Notes: generated by a model from the sequence alone, not told the origin. A stretch of DNA of 11,862 nt from Ignavibacteriales bacterium (GCA_020059785.1 JAGVBL010000328.1:1-11862); one strand, 5' to 3'. Counted from the stretch's first letter, positions 1 through 7,049 are shown. A program made the numbers and translations.

Positions 1-366
1 AAACAGACCATAAAATGTTCTATCAATCAAATTGCCGATAGCACCGCCAAGTATAAATGCAAGTGATAACCTTACAATTAGCTTTTGATGACGTGACTTG
101 TAGAGATAATAAAATATACCAATGCTTGCCAGTAGCGTGAATAACGACAACATCAATTTTGATGAGTCACCCACTTCAATTCCAAATGCAAGACCCGGAT
201 TTTCGACAAATGTTATTTTAAAGAAATCACCAATTACGTTAATACTTTGTCCGTAGTACATACCATCAGCATGGATGTTAAACAAAGGGATAGTTCCCCC
301 CTTGACAAAGAACTTAGTAATTTGATCTGCAATAACAATGAACAGCGTTGAATATAAAACTTTCAC
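1..366 (-). CDS. lspA: Lipoprotein signal peptidase (signal peptidase II), C-terminally cut by window edge
   Basis: This is the inner-membrane aspartic protease that removes the signal peptide from lipid-modified prolipoproteins. My translation of the minus strand gives about 122 residues, with the C-terminus beyond position 1. Visible family motifs are ADQITKFFV in the first membrane helix, FFKITFVENPGLAFGI (the conserved NxGxAF segment), and FILGGAIGNLIDR carrying the first catalytic Asp. The second catalytic Asp, normally shortly after in a V-V-D-F motif, would lie outside the window. Three hydrophobic segments are present and a fourth is expected. The start is GTG; a second GTG lies directly before it at 369, and an in-frame TGA at 379-381 rules out anything much longer. 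A GGAAA at 371-375 fits the inner GTG better. It lies about 20 bases after the dksA-like gene and is probably co-transcribed with it and ileS. Identity is secure; the exact start codon is not. Confidence 0.93.
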   Translation of the reverse strand, partial: MKVLYSTLFIVIADQITKFFVKGGTIPLFNIHADGMYYGQSINVIGDFFKITFVENPGLAFGIEVGDSSKLMLSLFTLLASIGIFYYLYKSRHQKLIVRLSLAFILGGAIGNLIDRTFYGLF

Positions 367-390
367 CACATTTCCAATTCAGTTAAAGAA

Positions 391-999
391 TTATGCTTTC
401 ATTTTCTGTTTGACCTGCAAACAATGTTGTGTATGAGGAACAGCCATTAATCTATCTTTTGGAATCAAAGGGCAGGTAGGACAAAGATATTGCGGTTCAT
501 CAATACACTCAATACAAATACCATAAGTGCCGTTTTCAATTCTTTGAAGAGCATCATCGAGATACCCGAGGAATTTATTTTCGCGTTGAGCCCATAGATA
601 GAGTTTCTCTCTTTCCATAGCATCGGTTCCCTGTTCAGCCATATGAAGCGAGTATGGAGAGTTTTCGTTAACATACTGACCGGTTGTTGGATCCATCATT
701 TGATCTTTCAAGGCTTGCAGCTGCTCTATAATTTCATTTCTTTTTTCATTAATTACTTTTCTGAAATCCTCGAGATCTTTCTTGGAATAACCCTGAATTT
801 TACGGACACGTTTGGTTGGAGAAATTACTTCAACCTGTTTACTTCTTTTAGTTTTTGCAACAGGTTTTTTCGCAGCAATTTTTGATTTAACTGACTTTTT
901 AGCTTTAACAACCTTCTTAGGTTTGTTTACAGGTTTCTTTACCGTTTTCTTTTTTGCAGCAGGTTTTGCTGTTTTCTTTTTATCTACTTTTTTTGCCAT
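391..999 (-). CDS. DksA/TraR-family protein with lysine-rich N-terminal tail and atypical zinc finger
   Basis: Probable RNA polymerase secondary-channel regulator of the DksA/TraR family, which acts with or without ppGpp in stringent-type control. Residues 1-70 form a Lys/Ala/Pro-rich basic tail absent from E. coli DksA. Residues 72-103 and 128-157 would form the two helices of the coiled coil. The tip region AEQGTDA (121-127) sits where DksA has its acidic DxxDxA motif. The C-terminal finger is unusual: C162-x2-C165, then C173-x2-C176, then LIPKDRLMAVPHTQHC with only C193 where a CxxC pair is usual. So one knuckle looks duplicated and one Cys is lost, though His189 and His192 are nearby. Start ATG with a strong GGAGG at 1004-1008. 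The gene follows ileS by 14 bases and precedes lspA, so co-transcription is likely. Family is confident; whether it truly does DksA's job is inference. Confidence 0.88.
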   Translation of the reverse strand: MAKKVDKKKTAKPAAKKKTVKKPVNKPKKVVKAKKSVKSKIAAKKPVAKTKRSKQVEVISPTKRVRKIQGYSKKDLEDFRKVINEKRNEIIEQLQALKDQMMDPTTGQYVNENSPYSLHMAEQGTDAMEREKLYLWAQRENKFLGYLDDALQRIENGTYGICIECIDEPQYLCPTCPLIPKDRLMAVPHTQHCLQVKQKMKA

Positions 1000-1003
1000 A
1001 GTG

Positions 1004-1008
1004 CCTCC
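1004..1008 (-). promoter_or_regulatory. Ribosome binding site of the dksA-like gene
   Basis: GGAGG on the minus strand, four bases before the ATG at 999. It lies in the short spacer after the ileS stop codon, so the dksA-like gene has its own strong translation signal inside the transcript. It supports this start codon. Confidence 0.8.
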
Positions 1009-1013
1009 AATAT

Positions 1014-4000
1014 TTAAATTTTTGCTTTAACTATTGTTATAATACAATCGTAGTCACCTATTTTCCAGTCCTGTTTATATCCACCATCAATTTCAGATTG
1101 AATTACACTTTCAGCAAGAACTTCATTAGCAATATAATCAGAAAACTTATTAATATAACCAAGTAATTTTTCGTCACCTTTAACAGATAGATTGATACGA
1201 TCCACAACATCAAGACCATGATCTTTCCTCATATTCTGAACACGATTAACAAATTCCCTTGCATATCCTTCTGCAATAAGTTCTTCAGTTAATTCAGTAT
1301 CAATTGCTACTGTTACTCCTTCTTGTGATTCAACAAGCCATCCTTCAATTTCGTGACTTATAATTTCGACATCATCACGTGATATTGTAACTTGCTGACC
1401 TTCTATTTCAATCTGATGCTCTCCGGTTTTTTCTAACATGATAATAGCATTCTTATCCAGATCCTTTATAGCAGCAGTAAGTGGTTTAACAAGTTTACCG
1501 TACTTAGGACCAATAGCCTTAAAATTAGGTTTGGCGGATTTATTTACAATGCCCGAATCATCTTCTAGAGCAATAAGTTCTTTTACATTAATTTCTTCAA
1601 GAACAACATCTTTCATTTTTTCAAGTGCATCACGTTTGGATTTATCGACAACAACCATAATTTTTTTCAATGGCTGACGAACCTTAAGATTATGTTTAGC
1701 GCGCATGGAACGTGTTAGATAAACAACGCGCTGGGCAATATCCATCTTGTCTTCCAGTTCGGTTTCAACAAAACTCGGTTTTGGAAATTCAGCCAGATGA
1801 ACAGATTCATAATTTTCGAGTTTAGTTATTGAATTAAGACTCTGATACAATTCCTCTGCCACAAAGGGAATAAACGGTGATGATAATTTTGCAATCGTTA
1901 ATAGGCATTCATATAAAGTCTGATAAGCCGATAATTTGTTCTTATTGATTTCAGATTTCCAGAATCTTCTTCTGCTTCTTCTAACATACCAGTTGGATAA
2001 CTGGTCGATTGTAAAATTAGAAACCTGTCGTGCTGCTTTTGTAACATCATATTGATTCATTAACTCTTCATATTCGATTACCAGCGAACTAAGTTTGGAA
2101 ATTATCCATCTGTCAATTTCTGGTCTCTCATTATACGGTATCAAAGGTTCGGCAAAATTGAACCTGTCTATATTAGCATAGAGTGTAAAGAAGGAATAGG
2201 AATTAAGTAACGTCCCAAAAAATTTTCTTTGTACTTCTACAATTCCATCTTCGTCAAACAATGTCGGTTTCCACGGCGGACTGGTTGTTACGAGATACCA
2301 TCTGGTAGTATCGGCACCATATTTATCGAACAAGGTAAAAGGATCAACAGTATTACCGCGGCTTTTAGACATCTTTTGACCTTCTTTATCAAGGATCAAT
2401 TCATTAACAATCAGGTTCTTATAAGTAACACTATCGAATAACATAGTACCGATTGCATGTAACGTATAGAACCATCCTCTTGTCTGATCAATTCCCTCAC
2501 AAATAAAATCGCACGGATAATTATTCTTAAACAACTCCTGATTTTCGAACGGGTAATGGAATTGTGCAAACGGCATTGCACCGCTATCGAACCAAACATC
2601 AATTAGTTCCGGAGTGCGTTTAAATATCTTACCATTTATTTCGAATTTAACTTCATCAACAAACGGTTTGTGAAGATCAATTTCACTATCCGGTAGATCC
2701 TTAACTAAAATTTTCTTCCCGTTTCTTTCAACAAAACCGTCTTTCAATTCCTTAATTGAGCCCACGCATATCATCTCACCATCGTCATTAAGCCAGATAG
2801 GAAGCGGAGTACCCCAGTATCTATCCCGGGATAAGGACCAATCTTTATTCTCTTCCAACCAGTTACCGAACCGACCGGAACCAACTTCGGGTGGACACCA
2901 ATTAATCGTATTGTTCAATTCGATCATTCGTTTAGCAACATCTGTAGTTCTTATATACCAGCTGTCGCGTGCATAATAAATAAGCGGGTTATCGCATCGC
3001 CAGCAATGCGGGTATGAGTGGAGATAATCATTAGTTGCACGATACAGCAATCCCCTCTCTTTAAGATTTCTTATAATATCCGGATCAGCTCCTTTTTCCT
3101 CTTTGGTTTCAAACTGAATTGTCTTTACGAGTCGTCCAGCAAAATCAGTAACCTGTTCAGTAAATCGTCCGCTTTTAGTAACCGGCTGGATAAATGGTAA
3201 ATCAAATTTACGGGATACTTCATAGTCATCTGCACCAAAAGCCGGGGCGATATGAACAACACCTGTTCCATCTTCAGTGCTTACAAACTCGCCCGGAATT
3301 ACGTACCATGCTTTTTTATCAACAGGTATATAAGAAAAGAGTGGTTCGTAATTTTTGTTTAAAAGCTGATTGCCTTTTAACTCTTCCAATACTGAATAAT
3401 CTTCCTTAATTACATTTAACCTGGCTTTTGCTAAATAGAGTACTCCATGTTTTTCATGTTTTATCTTTACATAGTCGATATCGGGTCCAACAGCAAGTGC
3501 AACATTTGAAATAAGTGTCCAGGGTGTAGTTGTCCATACAAGAATGGAAGCATCTTCATCCTTAAGTTTGAATTTGACAAATACACTCGGATCCTGAACT
3601 TCATCGTAACCAAGTGCAAGTTCATGCGAGGATAAAGGAGTTTCGCAGTGAGGACATTGAGGAACAATTTTGAATCCTTTATAAATCAAACCTTTTTTGA
3701 AGTATTCCGATAAAGCCCACCACACAGATTCAATATATTCATTTGTACAAGTTATATAAGGATCATCAAGATTAATCCAGTAACCCATACGCTCGGTAAG
3801 AGTACGCCATCCCTCTTTCATTTCGATATGATGATAAACAAGTTCCTTGGCTTTCTTATTAAAGTCGGCAACACCGTATTTTTCAATATCGGATTTTTGA
3901 GTAAAACCAAGATCTTTTTCGAGAGCTATTTCAATCGGTAACCCATGGGTATCCCACCCGGCTTTTCTGTGAACTCTGTAACCCTGTAAAGTTTTATAAC

Positions 4001-4208
4001 GGCATACAAGATCTTTAAGTGTTCTTGCCATAACATGATGAATTCCCGGTCTTCCATTTACAGTTGGGGGCCCTTCGTAAAATGTGAATGGTTTATTCTG
4101 ATCTCTAGATGAAATGCTTTTTTCAAAAATATTATTTTCTTGCCAGAATTTGAGAATTCTTTCTTCAATTTCAGGGTAATTAATTTTATCGCCTAATTGT
4201 TTAAACAT
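1014..4208 (-). CDS. ileS: Isoleucyl-tRNA synthetase, type 2 (IleRS2) with GXHH signature
   Basis: Class I synthetase that charges tRNA-Ile in the cytoplasm. The 1064-residue length and motif style match the eukaryote-like IleRS2 clade rather than the roughly 940-residue E. coli type. In order: the catalytic entry EGPPTVNGRPGIHHVMART (45-63), in which the usual HIGH is G55-I-H57-H58; AGWDTHGLPIE (83-93); Cys pairs C185/C188 and C402/C405, probably a zinc knuckle; the CP1 editing domain with WTTTPWTL (225-232) and GTGVVHIAPAFGADDYE (314-330), whose Asp pair should serve in editing; WFDSG (539-543); KMSKS (612-616); and the anticodon-binding helical domain from about 700. The C-terminal extension past about 850 is typical of type 2. 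ATG start with only a weak purine-rich stretch upstream and no clean Shine-Dalgarno. It lies 68 bases after the membrane-protein gene and 14 before the dksA-like gene. Both signature motifs are intact, so it should be active. Confidence 0.97.
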   Translation of the reverse strand: MFKQLGDKINYPEIEERILKFWQENNIFEKSISSRDQNKPFTFYEGPPTVNGRPGIHHVMARTLKDLVCRYKTLQGYRVHRKAGWDTHGLPIEIALEKDLGFTQKSDIEKYGVADFNKKAKELVYHHIEMKEGWRTLTERMGYWINLDDPYITCTNEYIESVWWALSEYFKKGLIYKGFKIVPQCPHCETPLSSHELALGYDEVQDPSVFVKFKLKDEDASILVWTTTPWTLISNVALAVGPDIDYVKIKHEKHGVLYLAKARLNVIKEDYSVLEELKGNQLLNKNYEPLFSYIPVDKKAWYVIPGEFVSTEDGTGVVHIAPAFGADDYEVSRKFDLPFIQPVTKSGRFTEQVTDFAGRLVKTIQFETKEEKGADPDIIRNLKERGLLYRATNDYLHSYPHCWRCDNPLIYYARDSWYIRTTDVAKRMIELNNTINWCPPEVGSGRFGNWLEENKDWSLSRDRYWGTPLPIWLNDDGEMICVGSIKELKDGFVERNGKKILVKDLPDSEIDLHKPFVDEVKFEINGKIFKRTPELIDVWFDSGAMPFAQFHYPFENQELFKNNYPCDFICEGIDQTRGWFYTLHAIGTMLFDSVTYKNLIVNELILDKEGQKMSKSRGNTVDPFTLFDKYGADTTRWYLVTTSPPWKPTLFDEDGIVEVQRKFFGTLLNSYSFFTLYANIDRFNFAEPLIPYNERPEIDRWIISKLSSLVIEYEELMNQYDVTKAARQVSNFTIDQLSNWYVRRSRRRFWKSEINKNKLSAYQTLYECLLTIAKLSSPFIPFVAEELYQSLNSITKLENYESVHLAEFPKPSFVETELEDKMDIAQRVVYLTRSMRAKHNLKVRQPLKKIMVVVDKSKRDALEKMKDVVLEEINVKELIALEDDSGIVNKSAKPNFKAIGPKYGKLVKPLTAAIKDLDKNAIIMLEKTGEHQIEIEGQQVTISRDDVEIISHEIEGWLVESQEGVTVAIDTELTEELIAEGYAREFVNRVQNMRKDHGLDVVDRINLSVKGDEKLLGYINKFSDYIANEVLAESVIQSEIDGGYKQDWKIGDYDCIITIVKAKI

Positions 4209-4276
4209 CTTTCGTCTCTACAAAATGAATTTTTGTTTAGTTATTAATTTCAGATTATTTATACGCGGGAATTAAC

Positions 4277-4894
4277 TCACTCCTCATCCGATTCATATCT
4301 TTTTAGTAATTCTTTTTCAGCAGAAATAAATTCTTTCAATCTAATTTCAATAAGGTTTTTACGTTCAATCATATCATCTATAGTCTGCTGAGTTTCATAA
4401 AGCATTTGCTCGGATTTAAGTCTGGCATCTTCAATTATAAGTTTGGCTTCGTGATGAGTATTTGCCAAAAGTCTTCTAACTTCTTCAAGTTTATTTTTAT
4501 TGCTATCGCCATCTTTCTGCAAAATTATTAATTCGCAAACAGCCATTCCAAATAATGCCATAGAGCCCAGAGTTATATTACGAAGTACATAGAGGATCAT
4601 ATTTTCGACAATCAACTCACTAAGACCAAAGTATTCACTGAAGATTGATACCAGGATTATACTTACAAATACAGATGCAACAATAACAGAAAAAATTACT
4701 TTGCCGCCGTGGTTATAACCAAGAGTTTTATTAATAAGCCAGCCGCAAGCAAATGAAAAAACAGATAGTACAAACCACACAGAAAAATTCTGATAACCGG
4801 CTTTGAAGAGATCCGTACTCAAAAAGTTGGAAGCAAAAATGATTACCGCAAGTAATCCGGCTGTAGCGTAGTAAATTGATTTTCTCTGTGTCAT
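4277..4894 (-). CDS. Unrecognised four-helix membrane protein with cytoplasmic coiled-coil tail
   Basis: I do not recognise a named family. The 205-residue product has four hydrophobic segments, at about 7-27, 37-56, 65-86 and 97-125, then a charged, helical C-terminal half (about 133-200) with heptad-like spacing and a very acidic end. An even number of membrane helices and a short basic N-terminus (TQRK) suggest that both ends are cytoplasmic. The tail (DARLKSEQML at 156-165; IRLKEFISAEKELL at 184-197) resembles the coiled coil of the DivIVA encoded two genes upstream (EAELKAAQLI at 95-104; SRIKAMIDTQASLL at 130-143). The start ATG overlaps the pnp stop as ATGA; the nearest GAGG is 13 bases away, so translation probably depends on coupling. 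A scaffold or membrane partner for DivIVA is a reasonable guess from context only. The similarity could also be generic coiled-coil composition. Confidence 0.72.
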   Translation of the reverse strand: MTQRKSIYYATAGLLAVIIFASNFLSTDLFKAGYQNFSVWFVLSVFSFACGWLINKTLGYNHGGKVIFSVIVASVFVSIILVSIFSEYFGLSELIVENMILYVLRNITLGSMALFGMAVCELIILQKDGDSNKNKLEEVRRLLANTHHEAKLIIEDARLKSEQMLYETQQTIDDMIERKNLIEIRLKEFISAEKELLKRYESDEE

Positions 4895-5712
4895 AATGCT
4901 TTAATTACCTCTTTCATAATCAATGTCATTTTTGGTTCGGCCATCATAGCAGTTGCAATAATTTCTTTTACGTCTACTGGTTTAAGCGAATCTGGGAAGC
5001 ATTCATCTGTAATAATACTAAAACCGAGAACGCGCATTCCTGAATGAACAGCAACAATATTTTCAGGAACGGTGGACATTCCAACAACATCGGAACCGAT
5101 TGATCTTAGAAATCGGTATTCAGCTTTGGTTTCAAGATTTGGTCCCGGTACAGCAACATACACACCTTTTTGAACCCGGATTCCATTGTTAAGTGCAATT
5201 TGTTCTGCCAGATTAATTAATTCTGTGTTATATGGTTCGCTCATATCAGGAAATCTTGGTCCGAATTCATCCTCATTTTTTCCGATTAACGGATTATCAC
5301 CCAACAAATTAATATGGTCAACCATCAACATAATATCGCCATGTTTAAACAGAGGATTCATACCACCGCAAGCATTAGAAACAAGTAGAGTATTAACACC
5401 AAGTTTTTTCATAACACGAACAGGATATGTAATTTGCTTCATTGTATATCCTTCGTAATAATGAAATCTTCCTTGCATTGCAACTACATCTTTACCATTA
5501 ATTTTACCAAAGATTAATTTACCCTGGTGGGATTCAACAGTTGATAGCGGAAAGTGAGGAAGCTCTGCATAATCCAGTTGATGTTCAATTTCAATTTCTT
5601 TTACCAATCCTCCTAAACCGGTGCCAAGTATAATACCGACGGGGTATTCTTTCTTTGTCTTGCTACGAATAACATTTAACGTTTCATTAATCATGTTAAT
5701 TAGTTTGCTCAT
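4891..5712 (-). CDS. Purine nucleoside phosphorylase, trimeric PNP/MTAP family
   Basis: Cytoplasmic enzyme that cleaves purine nucleosides with phosphate to free base and pentose-1-phosphate, in purine salvage. The 273-residue length fits the trimeric family. Motifs: GIILGTGLGGL (26-36, phosphate loop), GRFHYYEGY (81-89), SNACGGMNPLFKHGDIM (112-128), VPGPNLETKAEYR (188-200, with Glu194 matching human Glu201), and GMSTVPE (211-217, with Met212 and Ser213 matching Met219 and Ser220). At the specificity positions it differs from classical PNP: Asp236 where human PNP has Asn243, and Val248 where it has His257. Methylthioadenosine phosphorylase has an Asp at the first position and no His at the second, so the substrate range may include adenosine or methylthioadenosine. 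GGAG at 5721-5724 supports the start. It overlaps divIVA by ATGA upstream and the membrane-protein gene by ATGA downstream. Family is firm; substrate is inference, so no symbol is given. Confidence 0.92.
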   Translation of the reverse strand: MSKLINMINETLNVIRSKTKKEYPVGIILGTGLGGLVKEIEIEHQLDYAELPHFPLSTVESHQGKLIFGKINGKDVVAMQGRFHYYEGYTMKQITYPVRVMKKLGVNTLLVSNACGGMNPLFKHGDIMLMVDHINLLGDNPLIGKNEDEFGPRFPDMSEPYNTELINLAEQIALNNGIRVQKGVYVAVPGPNLETKAEYRFLRSIGSDVVGMSTVPENIVAVHSGMRVLGFSIITDECFPDSLKPVDVKEIIATAMMAEPKMTLIMKEVIKAL

Positions 5713-6260
5713 AATAATTTCTCCAGAATATCATCCACATTAATTTCGGACTGGTCAACTTTCTTAACCTGTTCTTTAATTACTTCTTTTTTATGAACTT
5801 TTTTTGTTTCGATATTTTCCACATTAAACTCAAGAAGACTTGCCTGAGTATCGATCATAGCTTTAATTCGGGAGACAAGAAGTTTTTTCTCTTCTCTTAA
5901 TTTAAGTACGGAATCGCGTATTGAATTAGCATTCTCTTTGGCTTTTTCAATCAACTGGGCTGCTTTAAGTTCAGCTTCTTTAAGCATCAATGCGGTTTGC
6001 TTTTTGGCAGAATCCATTGCTTTTGTTGTTGATTCTGTTGCATTCAACATTGCATTCTGAAGATTTTTTTCGATTCGTCTGAATTCTTTAATTTGATCTT
6101 CATTACGTTCAATTTCCGCTTTCAACTTTTCATTCTCTTGTTGAAGTCGCTCGAATTCATCGGATAATTTCTCGAGGAATGCTTTTACCTCATCCTTATC
6201 GTAACCTCTAACCGACTTATTGAATTCCTGATTCTTAATTCCAAACGGAGTGAATTTCAT
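5709..6260 (-). CDS. divIVA: DivIVA-domain coiled-coil protein
   Basis: Peripheral membrane scaffold that senses curved membrane at septa and poles and recruits division or envelope factors. Residues 1-30 align without gaps to the classic N-terminal domain: TPFGIKNQEFNKSVRGYDKDEVKAFL. Arg18 is kept, but the membrane-inserting Phe17 of Bacillus subtilis is Val here. Residues 28-145 are almost continuously helical and charged, with Ala-rich heptads typical of the family. A basic linker (about 152-168) follows, then a short conserved-looking end, INVDDILEKLL. At 183 residues it is close to usual DivIVA length. It starts 30 bases after yggS, the same yggS-then-divIVA neighbourhood seen in Gram-positive division clusters. 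The upstream GGACTGA is a weak ribosome site. The stop overlaps the pnp start (ATGA). In a Gram-negative-type cell its role is less certain than in Firmicutes or Actinobacteria. Confidence 0.9.
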   Translation of the reverse strand: MKFTPFGIKNQEFNKSVRGYDKDEVKAFLEKLSDEFERLQQENEKLKAEIERNEDQIKEFRRIEKNLQNAMLNATESTTKAMDSAKKQTALMLKEAELKAAQLIEKAKENANSIRDSVLKLREEKKLLVSRIKAMIDTQASLLEFNVENIETKKVHKKEVIKEQVKKVDQSEINVDDILEKLL

Positions 6261-6290
6261 TTCAGTCCAATTTAATTCTCTTTTAATTGA

Positions 6291-6974
6291 TTAGTTGTAA
6301 TCTCTTTCGCCAAAAATTGCTGTGCCAATCCTAAGCATAGTCGACCCTTCTTCAATTGCAATATCATAATCGTTTGTCATTCCCATTGAAAGTTCTTTAA
6401 TCGCGAATCCGGAGTTATTCAATTTTTCCTTTAACTTGCGGAGGTTTATAAAACAATTCCGAATAATGCTCTTATCATCAGTAAACGGAGCCATAGTCAT
6501 TAATCCAACCAAATTAAGATTCTTTGACTGCGAACAAAACTGAGCTGTTTCAAAAATTTCTTTCTCGTTACGCAACCCAAATTTTGATGCTTCCGATGAA
6601 GTGTTAATTTCCAAAAGAACATTCTGAATTTTAGAAACTGATTCAGCTTTTTTATTTATTTCGTCAGCAAGTTTTATAGAATCAACAGAATGAATGAATT
6701 CCGCACTTTTTATTACATATTTTACTTTATTCGATTGAAGATGACCAATAAAGTGCCAAAAGAAATCACCTGTAATAGATTCCGATTTATCCCGTAATTC
6801 CTGGGCTTTATTCTCACCAAAATCTTTTAATCCCGCATTATATGCTTGCTTAATTATATCCAGCGTTTGAGTTTTTGATACAGCGATCAACCTCAAATCA
6901 GAACGAATTCTGCCGTTTTTAAGGCAAATTTCTTCAATTTTTTCATTAAGCCGCTTTATATTTTCAGAAATCAT
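6291..6974 (-). CDS. yggS: YggS/PROSC-family pyridoxal 5'-phosphate homeostasis protein
   Basis: PLP-binding protein with an alanine-racemase-like barrel but no known catalytic reaction; it buffers PLP and affects amino-acid pools. The 227-residue length is normal. Visible family landmarks are AVSKTQ (31-36) with Lys34 as the expected Schiff-base lysine, DFGENKAQEL (51-60), WHFIGHLQSNK (73-83), IHSVDS (94-99), LEINTSSEASKFG (121-133), GLMTMAP (157-163), LSMGMTNDYDIAI (195-207, with Thr where most have Ser) and RIGTAIFGERDY (215-226) for phosphate binding. The N-terminus starts where the family normally does, so the ATG at 6974 is well supported, although no Shine-Dalgarno is visible. It is the first gene after the nrdJ terminator and is probably the head of the divIVA-pnp-ileS run. 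Confidence 0.95.
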   Translation of the reverse strand: MISENIKRLNEKIEEICLKNGRIRSDLRLIAVSKTQTLDIIKQAYNAGLKDFGENKAQELRDKSESITGDFFWHFIGHLQSNKVKYVIKSAEFIHSVDSIKLADEINKKAESVSKIQNVLLEINTSSEASKFGLRNEKEIFETAQFCSQSKNLNLVGLMTMAPFTDDKSIIRNCFINLRKLKEKLNNSGFAIKELSMGMTNDYDIAIEEGSTMLRIGTAIFGERDYN

Positions 6975-6978
6975 ATTG

Positions 6979-6986
6979 CAAAATTA
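6979..6986 (-). promoter_or_regulatory. TAATTTTG, possible Bacteroidota-type -7 element at the yggS start
   Basis: The minus strand reads TAATTTTG, a full match to the Bacteroidota -7 consensus TAnnTTTG, ending only four bases before the yggS ATG. If used, transcription would begin at or next to the ATG and give a leaderless mRNA, which would fit the lack of a Shine-Dalgarno. I see no TTG at the expected -33 distance, so this may be chance in AT-rich DNA. Confidence 0.25.
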
Positions 6987-7036
6987 AGGGTGAAAAGCTA
7001 TCCCTTTTGATACTAAAAGTCAATGAAACTATGTTG

Positions 7037-7044
7037 CAAATATA
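7037..7044 (-). promoter_or_regulatory. TATATTTG, alternative -7 element upstream of yggS
   Basis: A second TAnnTTTG match on the minus strand, 62 bases before the yggS ATG and directly after the nrdJ terminator hairpin. Position is good for the promoter of the yggS-divIVA-pnp run. The expected -33 region falls inside the terminator stem and has no TTG, so support is weak. It assumes the host uses a Bacteroidota-like primary sigma factor. Confidence 0.3.
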
Positions 7045-7049
7045 ATGAA

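Noticed and set aside
643..885. Plus-strand ORF of 80 codons
   Set aside because: Fully antisense to the dksA-like gene, no family resemblance and no ribosome site; a shadow frame.
812..1030. Plus-strand ORF coding for a Phe-rich hydrophobic peptide that looks like a membrane protein
   Set aside because: It is the antisense of the lysine-rich tail of the dksA-like gene: AAA/AAG codons read as TTT/CTT give Phe and Leu. It has no ribosome site and overlaps a strong gene.
2229..2441. Plus-strand ORFs inside ileS (this one and several of similar length)
   Set aside because: All are opposite conserved IleRS motifs such as KMSKS and have no independent coding evidence.
4220..4236. ACAAAA / TTTTGT inverted repeat upstream of ileS as a terminator or T-box-like control
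   Set aside because: A 6-bp stem with one G-C pair is too weak, there is no specifier or antiterminator structure, and the 68-base gap is too short for a T-box leader.
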